Origin: Theocolax elegans
Taxonomy: Eukaryota; Arthropoda; Insecta; Hymenoptera; Cerocephalidae
Length of the DNA: 64,000 nt
NCBI GenBank assembly: GCA_026168455.1
Contig: CM047426.1
Location: 68,248,475-68,312,474, forward strand
Direction of reading: 5' to 3'
The position numbers were made by a program, and so were the translations under genes. The notes under the pieces were generated by a model. It did no database searches. It was not told the DNA's origin and saw only the letters and a program-made list of their open reading frames with translations. Below are positions 46,023-55,757 of this stretch, piece by piece (position 1 is the first letter of the stretch; every line of letters starts with the position of its first letter).

Positions 46023-47541
46023 ATTTAAAATATTGAGTTAAAATTTATAAGAGATTCGATTTTGAGACCGTCGAGATATTATTACGTAGACGAATAAAAT
46101 ATGAAACAAACTTCTAACGCAAGCATTGCGTTATTTGGTAGCGTTAACAAATAAATCGCAATACCATATGCGTCAATATTTTCATGGGATTATGCACACA
46201 GAAAAAAAATCTTTTGGAAATCAAGGGGCGCGACCATGCTCTCGATGCAAGTATATATATATAGGTGCGCAGCTAACTTTATTATTCAAATAACTCGTCC
46301 CGCCGATTTTTGTTGTGAAAATTGTTTTATCACAATTTATTATTTGCGTAATATGTCCTACCTCACATTTGCTAAGTGAATTTATCTCCATTTTGCACCA
46401 AGTTTCGTTTCAATTTATTCGCGCGTTTGTAAGGTAAAGACGTGTAAATATCTCACATGCCGATTTACCTTTATAATTCTTTTTGCTTCGTAATTCGTAA
46501 TTCTATGAGTAGGTATACATCTCTCTGCACGTGTGCGTGGGCGTGAGTGCATATGTTTCTGTATGTGATATATTTTTAACAAATTTTTTTCTCTGCAGTT
46601 CAAAAAATGTAAATGAACTCATCTTTTCTTTGTTAGTTCAAACACGTGGTAGAAACTTTCAAGAGATATTTCTGAAATTTTACATTGTTTATCAAAACTG
46701 GCACTTCTCGGAGCAGAACAGCTAAAAGTAGAAAAAGAAACGTATATGTTGACAATACTTGAAAATCGTTAAGACCCAATTAGCTGTATAATTATTTATA
46801 TAATTAATTGAATCATTAAATTTCTATATGCAGTATTACGTTAAAGTATGACTTCATATGTTTGTGAAATACATCATAGACGGCATGTTTATTCAGAATA
46901 AGCTAAAAAAGAACTCGAAATAAATTGGTTAAATTCATTAACTAAACATTTGTTTATAACATTTATTATTTTAATGTTAGTTCCCTGTAAAGAATCCTTA
47001 AAATATAGTTTTGAATTTATAATATTTTTGTGTACAAAAATTTACCAGTATTCTTATTTAGCTTATAAAAAAGAAAATACTATAGTTAACTTATAAAGTA
47101 ATTATATTGAAAAGCTTCGTTAGCTAGTGACTTTTCCCACCGCTAGATGGAGATAATCATCTTTTTACTTTTCCTAGAGAGATGATCGTTTTTTCTTAAA
47201 CATATATAATATAGCCGCAGAACATATTCCTGGCGTCGTGGTAATAGACTATAACTTTTATCGATCTTTTCCAATTAACATCTAAGGTTCAAGTATAAAA
47301 AATTCATTTGTACTCCTTGTCCACAAAAGTTACTGGAATTTGCCAAAAAAAGCAGTACAGAAATATAATATAACACTCAAAAAAATCCATTTTACCGCAT
47401 ACTCTAGTGAAATTTGTACTCATAAACCAAAACTATTTTAACGATAGAAGAAGCGAATGTAGATGCTACTAACATAAATTCCATTATATTGTTCTCATCC
47501 TTACATGTATGACTGAATTGAGAGGTTAAACAAAGGAAAAA
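46023..47541. other. Intergenic DNA, no gene seen
   Basis: AT-rich. Frames up to about 64 codons near 46415-46725 without recognisable motifs. Confidence 0.5.
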
Positions 47542-47785
47542 CTATTCTACCTAAATAAATATGGTAAACTATGGAATACCCAGATTTCATTTAAGTATTT
47601 CAATATATTATAAATAATATCAAGTACAAAATTGATGCATCCAAAAATAGCATTGGCAGAAATTTGACTCTTAAATTTTGATTCTAGGGTTGAAAGAACC
47701 CTGTACCTTTCAATGCTATTTTTGAATGCATGAATAACGATGTCTTGGTTTTACCTAATTTACCATATTTCTTTGCGTAAAATAG
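47542..47785. mobile_element. Small foldback element
   Basis: The outer arms CTATTCTACCTAAATAAATA at 47542-47568 and TTTACCATATTTCTTTGCG at 47759-47785 are inverted copies with few mismatches. An inner pair, GCATCCAAAAATAGCATTGG (47637-47656) and CAATGCTATTTTTGAATGC (47711-47729), also matches. Total about 244 bp; noncoding. Confidence 0.65.
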
Positions 47786-48380
47786 TATATTTCATCTTCG
47801 TTGACTCAGTCTATAAAATGTATGAAAGTACAAGAATTTCTTTTAATTAATATATCCTAAAACTACTTTTTGGTACATGTCAATCTGCCTTTATTGCATC
47901 TGTTAAAGTGTAAATTATTATCCAGTTATTTTCATTCTTGAATATGTATATTTCTTTATTATTCAAAATAAACTATCTATTTACAAGGTAAGTTACCCTT
48001 TTTCGTGTCATGAATTTTGTTATAGTTTAAGGAAATGGTTTTTGTTTAAGATCATAAAAGAATTCGTAACTAATATAATAATTTTAGTTTTCACAATAAT
48101 TATACGTGATCAATTTAAATTGACTTTTTACCAAATACAAGTTGGTGTAAGAGTTGTTCCTTTAACTTCGTGTACGTGCTGTAAATTATTATTAATTGCC
48201 AAACCAGCTTTATGAATCATGCGATCATAATATCTCAATACAAGAAGATATTCTAATGGTCAATATACTTTGTATCCGGAACCAGTTAGAGTGTATTTAC
48301 AGGTTCAATTATAATACTATATTCAATTTGTTTTTTGGTTTATTGAACTACTTAATACCATTTTTAAAGAAATTCAAAGA
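47786..48380. other. AT-rich intergenic DNA, no gene seen
   Basis: No recognisable coding sequence. Confidence 0.5.
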
Positions 48381-48470
48381 AAAAAGGGGTTTGTAAATGA
48401 TTTATGCTCGTTTTTTGTATGGTTAATAAATAAAAATAAATGATTTCTTCCAGCTATTTTTATTTTATTG

Positions 48471-48514
48471 CCAACGTTTTTGACCGATTAACTCCTTATT
48501 ACGGTCATCTTCAG
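48471..48514 (-). ncRNA. Hammerhead-ribozyme-like motif in Penelope repeat
   Basis: On the minus strand: CTGAAGA (fits CUGANGA), then GACCG paired with CGGTC (5-bp stem II) around a 15-base loop, then AAAAACGTTGG where GAAAC is expected. One core base differs, so it may be inactive. Hammerheads in the terminal repeats of Penelope-like elements are documented. Confidence 0.45.
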
Positions 48515-48699
48515 GGCTCTGGTGAACAGAATAAACGCACATGGTAACAAATTTTCACTTAACCAGGAACAAATTAACAAATTAAGTTACACAATTGATC
48601 TTCGATCTCACCTTGTACTAAGCTAAAGTTTCTACTCCGTATCACAGAGGAGTCGAAGTTACAAATGGCGAAAAAGCTATAATATCAAGGTTCGAACGG

Positions 48700-49391
48700 A
48701 GTCGAAACATTGACTTTATTAAGGAGTTTTTAAGAAATAATAATTATCCAGATAAATTCATCAATTTACATATTAAAAAAAGGCTTTGCAAAATTTCAAA
48801 TGATAATAGTAGTACTTGCTGCAATGTAATGAATAAAAGTATTATGCCTCAAAATTGTTTATCGTGTGTTCAAAATTTACCAACCAACTTAAATTCTGTC
48901 TTAAGAAAGTTTTCCATTACACCGATTAATATGTTGACACATAAATTTTCAAATTTGGTAGTTTTAGGCAAAGATAAGACTGACAAATTGGAACAATCCG
49001 GTGTTATTTACAAGATTGAATGTAACGATTGTTTTTTTCTTTTTTTTTATATTTGCACATCGCTATTTTTATGCTCCCAATTAGGTGCTAATCAGCGACG
49101 GAGGTCATACGATGTCTTGGTAAAGAAAGCACTTGGTGAAAATACATACTCCAGTGGTGCTTGTATCAATCGGCCGGGGCCGGAAATTGAACCTGGAACC
49201 TCCAGATTACGAGCACAAAGCCCTACCGACCGAGTCATCGCAGGCCTCAATGTAACGATTATGATCCTAACTACATTGGGCAAACTAGTAGATGTTTGAA
49301 AAAACGATTAAATGAGCAGCAGTATTGTATTAACAAATCAGATGAAAAATCAGTTCTTTTTCAACACATTTTTGATACGGCTCATATTTAG
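48700..49391 (+). pseudogene. Penelope-type RT C-terminus plus GIY-YIG endonuclease
   Basis: The open frame gives FIKEFLRNNNYPDKFINLHI (end of the reverse transcriptase), MPQNCLSCVQNLP, and then the GIY-like SGVIYKIECND up to 49030. After the SINE (49031-49248) and its duplicated target, the same frame resumes with DPNYIGQTSRCLKKRLNEQQ (YIG and the following Arg) and stops at TAG 49389-49391. A GIY-YIG nuclease at the C-terminus is the hallmark of endonuclease-containing Penelope-like elements. The SINE cuts exactly between the GIY and YIG strands, so the nuclease cannot fold. Apart from the SINE, this part shows no stop or frameshift, so it was intact when the SINE arrived. The upstream RT catalytic core is missing. 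Confidence 0.85.
49031..49248 (-). mobile_element. tRNA-derived SINE S3 with 12-bp target duplication
   Basis: On the minus strand: GCGATGACTCGGTCGGTAGG (A box), CTCGTAA, GGTTCAATTTCC (B box), GATTGATACAAGCACCACTG, CCTCCGTCGCTGATTAG and AGCATAAAAATAGCGATG, with an A-rich tail. AATGTAACGATT flanks it at 49019-49030 and 49249-49260 as an exact 12-bp duplication. It is the best-preserved copy of the S1 type (218 bp). Confidence 0.93.
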
Positions 49392-49930
49392 ATAGAGAAA
49401 ACAATAATAAAAAGACAGAAATTTTAGAAATGCTATATATTTATTTACATAAAAACAGTATTAATAGGAAACATAATATTTTTATCTCAAAATTGTGTAC
49501 AAACAATAGCTTATTGATTTCTCTATCTAAAATTTAACTTTTGTTACGTGTAACGATTTCTTTTCATATATATAATGTTTTGATTACGAATATTGTGTGA
49601 ATAATGGCTTAGAAAGTAGAAACGAACGCATATATACTATCTATGTTTGCATACAAATTTTGACATGACTTTCGACTCCGTTCAAACCTTGATATTATAG
49701 CTTTTTCGCCAGTTGTAACTTCGACTCCTCTGTGATACGGAGTAGAAACTTTAGCTTAGTACAAGGTGAGATCGAAGATCAATTGTGTAACTTAATTTGT
49801 TAATTTGTTCCTGGTTAAGTGAAAAGTTATTACCATGTGCGTTTATTCTGTTTACCAGAGCCCTGAAGTAGCTAAAATAAAGATAGCTCGAAGAGATCAT
49901 TTCTTTTTATTTATTAAAAAAAAGGGGTTT

Positions 49931-50229
49931 ATCTTGCGACAGGCATCTAAGGTAAGATCTCCAGTTCCTTACTGAGGTCCAAGCTGGAGATCGAGGACGA
50001 AACGCCTTGAATTATTTTAAAAGGCCGTGCTCTGGGAAATTCCACCAACCATAGTGGACAAAGAGTACACTAGGACTGCTTTATTCTAAAGTAAAGCATT
50101 TAGTTCGGAGACACCGATATTATATATTACACACATATATACATATCACCGAACAATAAATTCATTATTATTTTACATTTACAAATAATTTTTCATTTTT
50201 TTTCAAATAGTTTTTCATATTCATAATTT
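49931..50229. other. Intergenic DNA, no gene seen
   Basis: No recognisable features. Confidence 0.45.
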
Positions 50230-50445
50230 CGAAATGTCTATTCGCACTAAATCCACGTAAATGTATATAGTCAGGGACATCGGTATACCTTGATTGTAAA
50301 ACGGTCTCTTATCTCTTATGTATAGCCTTGATGTTGTTACTTCACGTTGGGATTTACATTTTACATAGACACGTTTTTCATGCGACACTTAGTGGTGGTT
50401 TCTCAAACTAAAAATTACGTGGATTTAGTTCGAATAGACACTTCG
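50230..50445. mobile_element. Small foldback element
   Basis: CGAAATGTCTATTCGCACTA at the start of 50230-50260 and its inverted partner at 50415-50445 (TTACGTGGATTTAGTTCGAA) agree over 31 bases with two or three mismatches; about 150 bases lie between. Noncoding, MITE-like. Confidence 0.65.
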
Positions 50446-51356
50446 AATTTCGAGTTATAATTTACGTAATAATTACAATATATTAATAGATATTGTGTAC
50501 AATACTTAATAATTGTAGAAGGTATTTTATTGCTGTGCCTTTAAGTTTGATTACCCAATGCCAATTATTTTTTAAATTATAATATTATCCTTCAATTGTT
50601 CTTATAATTGTTTGACCAATTACTTACTCAATTAACTCACTAAATTTCTTCTTTTGTAATAATTTCTCAATTTTTGTTTAGCTTATATTCTATAAACTTG
50701 CCACTTACTTTTTTGTTGTGATATTCGTACTCCATTACATTCAAATCATCATAAAATAGCCAGATAATAAGGAATCTAATAATTTAAGAAAATTTTACAT
50801 TTATATAATATTTATTTGGCTTTGAAAGATTGCAATTCAATAATATCAACTGCTTTAGACCTTATTTGATACTCCATTACTGAAAATATAAGTAATTGCG
50901 ACATGTACAACATCACCAACATTCAAGTCTTCTTCTTATACAGTTTTTATTCAACAATCAATTTATGAAGATATCATCTTTCTTGATCTTTTATCAACAA
51001 AATAATTATTATCACAACATTTCTTCCAAACAAAGGAGAGATTCTAAAGACGACGTTCCTAATATAATTAATTTTTATTCGGCAAAAACTCAATTTTCAT
51101 TGACAAGTCATTTATCTAAAGTTTTTAATGAGTATTAGATAATCTATTAACGTTTTCCCTTTACCGTCTTAACTATTATGAAATTTAAGTTATTTACGTT
51201 ATTTACATTTCAAACATTCCATGGATCCCGCGCACCGCGCGGAATTTCGGCCGACTAACATTTTATGGTGCTAAAGTCAACTTTTTCATCCTCTCTACCT
51301 CATTAACCGAGTTAAACAAATCATTCAATTACAATTTATAAAGTATGATAGTATTT
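50446..51356. other. AT-rich intergenic DNA, no gene seen
   Basis: An 80-codon frame at 50896-51138 has no motif that I recognise and the local composition is typical of intergenic DNA. Confidence 0.45.
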
Positions 51357-51562
51357 AAAAAAGTACGAAAAAACGTATCTTTGTTTACAAACGATTGACC
51401 TCTGTGCCAAGTTGAAGACTAAAATTGAATAGGATTTGTTAAAATCATCCAAAAATATAAAGCGAGCGTAACATAATGAATACTTTTTGGTAAAGTGTTT
51501 CTCGAGATCCCAAATACAGAGGTCAATTGTTTGTAAACAAAGGTGCGTTTTCACGTACTTTT
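51357..51562. mobile_element. Small foldback element
   Basis: Arms at 51357-51405 and 51515-51562 are inverted copies with few mismatches (TTTGTTTACAAACGATTGAC against GGTCAATTGTTTGTAAACAAA). Total about 206 bp; the centre is about 110 bp. Confidence 0.7.
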
Positions 51563-53549
51563 CGGTACTTTTTGTTTATGGAGGATAAAAATTGTTTTTG
51601 GTACCTTTTAATTGATTTTATAAAGTTTTCTAATCTTTATTTTAAATATAGATTTATTTCTTTCTTTAGCATACTAATTTTGTATAACTTAGTGGTATCA
51701 CTATTACAGGGATGCTATATCCCAATTTATGTTTGTTTATGACACATCGAATTGAAAATACTAGTGTAATAATCTGTTGATGAAAAATTTAAATTATTTT
51801 AGACCCAAAATTGCATTAACACAAAAGAATATTCATAAATCTTTTTAGTCAAGAAAAATAAGTAAACATAATATTATTTTTATATTCACGGAAGAGAAAA
51901 GTTGAATGGAAATTACCCAAATGTTGTAGGTAAAATGCTGATGTTCGCTTATTTGTATAATTTTTAATCGGGTTTGTAATAAGAACTGAGAAGCTAGTTG
52001 AAATTTTGATCATGCCGGATAGTGATTATACCTAGACGTTGAATATGAGAATTTGGATCTTAAAAAATTATAATTTCCCGCACCTAAAGCGACCGACAGA
52101 GAAGTGCTGTTTTTACAAAAATCAATACTTTATATTAAAATTAAAATAAAATCACATAACGTTGACCTTTGTTACGACGCAATTTATGAGTGTACAAAGT
52201 TTCAAGGTAATTGGTAAAATATATGGTGAGATCACTTGTTTGAAAAATGTTTGATAATTGTAGATTTCGACGAATATTTAAAAAAAATTGATCTTGGCAA
52301 ATATTTAACCAATCGCCTTGAAAATTTTTACAATTGTAGATTGCATCATATTTGCTTAAATTTTAATATAAAATATTTATTTTTGCGAAAATTGCACTAC
52401 TCAGTCATTAATTTTGAATATGGAAAATTAAAATTTTTTATTGACTTTGTCATCTCCTTAAAAATTTAATGCATGATCTTTAGATTATGTATTACGAATG
52501 CCCATTTCTTCATTCTATGCCTGATTGAGATGTAATAAATTGTATATTTTTTACATGATGGTACAGTTCTTTTGTGATGCATTGCGAGTGCAGTACCAAT
52601 TTTACGTTCTATTTTACAGGCGTACGATGCTCATTTCACGGCTTCAGATTTCTCTCGAATTCTCTCAAATAATTAAATTTTATCTCTTTTGTACTCCAAG
52701 ACACCCCGTGGGAATTCAAAACTCGAAAAGGCAAACATCACGTCTATCGTATCCGCTCCTCAGTGCTACCTGCCGCTCCGGTCTGAAAGCACGTTTTCGA
52801 TTTATTCTGTGCGTAATAAATATTTTGTCATTCTCATTTTATATAATTATTTTATTAAATTTATCTCTTTATTTATCATATTGTTTATTTATAGGTGGTG
52901 AGGTTCCGGCCTCAAATCCGCTATCTCGCGTATGGCTTCCCGCATTCTGCTTAAAAATGCAAGTTGCCGTAAGACAGGTAAAATCAACAATTTTTTAACA
53001 GAATATATTTTCCTGTGTCATAAATCAAAATGAAAATATTTGACTTTTTTATGTCGCTGACTACACATAAAAATTTGAGCAACTATAGACTACTCGAAAG
53101 AAACAATTATCTTGATTTTTACTGGTGTAGAATATATCTATCGCTTGAATGTCCATTGTCTATCGATTTATATGCACTGTAAAAAAGATTAGGTAACTTT
53201 ACCATATATACTATACCGTATTTGTCTATATTCCCTCTACTAGGCACAGGCCTTTATTATTACCATTGCCGAGCGATCGAGGTTTCGTTTGGTAAAAATA
53301 ACATACGCGTGGTAAAGTTCTTGCCTGCTTAGAAATATCTTCCGCATATACGAAAAAATTTATGATATAAGGTGCTGCAAACTTTAACATTTTTTCTACT
53401 TAATGTTTGATAGAAGAAAGTACTACTAAAAATTTTTAATTTTTATAACATAGACTAATTTAAATAAATTGACAATATATTTATTATGTACTGTATTTAC
53501 ATAAATTTAAACATTTTAGTTGTTTTTCTACACCCTCCATTATGTGTAT
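51563..53549. other. AT-rich intergenic DNA, no gene seen
   Basis: The longest frame (52525-52998, 157 codons) is rich in Phe, Leu, Ile and Tyr as expected from T-rich DNA, has no domain I can name, and overlaps another frame, so I do not call it. Confidence 0.45.
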
Positions 53550-53789
53550 GTAGATCATTTTTTTGACGATCTTGAGAGCCAGTGCATTAGATAAATAAAA
53601 CACTTTATTTAACGTAAGCATAACGTTTCGTCCGATGAATTCGCAGACAATGAATAACATCGTTTATGTCATTAATTTTGTTAATTGTTTTTTGTTAATA
53701 AATTAGCACATGATGATGTCTCCGAATCTAGCGGAGTGTTTTATTTATCTAATGCATTGACTCTCAAGATCGTCAAAAAATGTATCTAC
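53550..53789. mobile_element. Small foldback with hammerhead-like words
   Basis: Arms at 53550-53608 and 53732-53789 are inverted copies (GACGATCTTGAGAGCCAGTG against GCATTGACTCTCAAGATCGTC). Inside, the minus strand reads CGGACGAAACGTTATG (53619-53634) and the plus strand TGATGATGTCTCCG (53711-53724), pieces reminiscent of the GAAA and CUGAUGA blocks of a hammerhead, one on each strand. Confidence 0.6.
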
Positions 53790-54060
53790 TTAAACTTCTT
53801 AGCATATGAATTTTATAGAGATTATTCTTGATACAGATACTGCTAACTGCATATTGTAAGAGTCAAAACTGTATATCAATAATAAAGACTGATAGTAAAA
53901 CATAATATAATTTTTTTCAATTTTTTATTTCTTTTAAAAATTAGCAGATTAAATGTCTTCATAAATAAATTTTATTAAGTAATAGTTGTTTGTGCACTTA
54001 GGCAATAAAATAGGCATTTATTTCCGGGATGAAAGTTGCAGTAATTCATTCAAGGGAATA
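53790..54060. other. AT-rich intergenic DNA, no gene seen
   Basis: No recognisable features. Confidence 0.45.
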
Positions 54061-54081
54061 ATCGCTTTTTACTCTCGAAGT

Positions 54082-54394
54082 GCATATAAAATTTTTCACC
54101 CTGATCATTTAAAACGTCACGTTTTGCAATAACAATTTATTTTTTTTTAATTTCTAAATTTTTTCAATATTGTAAAAATTTTTGATATATTTAATTTAAT
54201 ATAATAAATTTAATTTTATATTTGTAGAAAAAGTTTAAACTAAATGTTAAAAACAACAAAATAAGTCTACGATGAAAAAAATGAGTATTCGATGAATAAA
54301 ATAAGTGTACAAGGAATAAAATGCAATTTTACTCCCTTCGTAGAGGTTAATAAAGTAGACTTTTCAGATGATCAGGGTGAAAACATATTTTACA
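54082..54394. mobile_element. Diverged foldback element
   Basis: TTTTTCACCCTGATCATTT (54092-54110) and TCAGATGATCAGGGTGAAAA (54364-54383) are the cores of inverted arms of about 30 bases at 54082-54113 and 54361-54394. The centre includes GATGAAAAAAATGAGT and GATGAATAAAATAAGTGTAC as tandem-like units near 54271. Confidence 0.5.
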
Positions 54395-55680
54395 TTCCGT
54401 TGGTGGTAAACCTATTATAATATACAATAGGAATTTTTTGCTATAGTAACTATATGCAGAATTGAACTATCGAATGAATATTTATACGAGTTCACTGCAT
54501 TAATACGACTAATAAATTTACACTTCTTACAGAAACTATGTCCATTAAGCCTAAGAAACTAATCAAATTTTCTTTAGTGTAGCTTTTCTTTAGTTATATA
54601 ATTTATATAATATATGCAGTACAGCCGCGCGTATATTATTACGTAATTTATGAACTTGCTTTCAAGTCATATTGAAATTATATCAATATACCTTGTATTA
54701 TACAGTATAACTCTAACAGTAGTGCACTGATAAGAATTTCGCACAAAATACATTTTTGATATTAGAGATGTCTGCCGCAGAGTTTCAATTCGCAGATTGT
54801 CGCTTTTATTAAAAATTTAGCTTATCAATTTATTAATCAATTTTGCTTATTTCAATAAATATTAATTTGATTATTTTTCCTTTTAAAAAATATGTTCCCT
54901 ATACATATTATATGCATACAGTAAACAGCTGCATATCAGCTAACTTTACGTGTTATATGTTTACGAATGGTTTATTTTATTATTTTAAAGTATATTTTAT
55001 AGTATGAGCAATACAGGAATTATTCTTATAATTTTCTTATATTATTATACTTTAATTTTATACTTTTTATAGTACCGCTCATAAGTACGAGATCACTTTC
55101 TTTAAATTTAATATGATATTCAAATCGTAATATCGCAATTATAAGATTTAAAAATAACAAACTAAAGATTATTTCAAATACTTGCAGATACTGTATATTA
55201 AACATTTTTTAGAATTACTTTTCTTAATTACATTTTAATCTTAAAGTTTCTAATTTTTTCGATTCTATAAATTTAAGTTTGCAGCAGTTAATTTTTTAAG
55301 AAATTACGAAAATATTTTTTTATACAGTATTGAAATGTATATTGAGTTAATCGACTATATGGTTTTTAAAATTATTTTTACAATTATTTTTCATAAAGTT
55401 ATATGTGTTTTTAAATTTATCATTTACCAAAAGTTAATATCATGTGACTTGATAATACTCATTTTATTCTAAATTTATGAAAATTATTTACATTATGTTA
55501 TTGTACTTCATAAAGTATGGTAAACAATCTGTTATTTGTATACAATCATGAATTACAGTATTGCTCTCATCACGCAAAATAAAACTTGTGCTCGTTTCTC
55601 GATCCAAGACATTTATTTAGGAACGCTCATTTTCGACAGCGGTTAACGAATTAGTACATTTCGTATCAAGGGCGTAAAAA
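54395..55680. other. AT-rich intergenic DNA, no gene seen
   Basis: No recognisable coding sequence. Confidence 0.5.
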
Positions 55681-55757
55681 GTTACAACTGCGTGTAATAA
55701 AAAAGCTCGTTCGGCTACGCTACACTTCATGCTTTTTTTATTACACAAGGTTGCAGC
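55681..55757. repeat. Hairpin with GC-rich loop
   Basis: GCGTGTAATAAAAAAGC near 55691-55706 pairs with GCTTTTTTTATTACACA at 55731-55747, and weaker pairing extends outward (GTTACAACT against GGTTGCAGC). The loop TCGTTCGGCTACGCTACACT is CpG-rich. It could be a short transposon end or a structured transcript. Confidence 0.55.

Larger units (their letters stand above)
48393..49918 (+). mobile_element. Penelope-like element, truncated, with inverted repeats
   Basis: Long inverted repeats at about 48421-48707 and 49670-49916 (shared words include GATCTTCGATCTCACCTTG and ACTCCGTATCACAGAGGAG) enclose the C-terminal coding part of a Penelope-like retroelement. The direct repeat AAAAAGGGGTTT at 48381-48392 and 49919-49930 is a likely target duplication; about 28 bases on the left lie outside the inverted repeat, like the extra tail known for Penelope. 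The right arm has lost about 37 bases that in the left arm hold a hammerhead-like motif. A SINE at 49031-49248 interrupts it. The fingers and palm of the RT are gone. Confidence 0.8.

Noticed and set aside
46023..48380. CRISPR-like or tandem array
   Set aside because: No regularly spaced direct repeats were found; the window looks eukaryotic.
49850..49900. A second hammerhead-like motif in the right Penelope arm
   Set aside because: CTGAAG is present, but alignment to the left arm shows the core block is deleted, so the apparent AGCTA/TAGCT stem is accidental.
52525..52998. 157-codon plus-strand frame
   Set aside because: Composition (Phe, Leu, Tyr, Ile) is what T-rich noncoding DNA gives, no domain is visible and another frame overlaps it.
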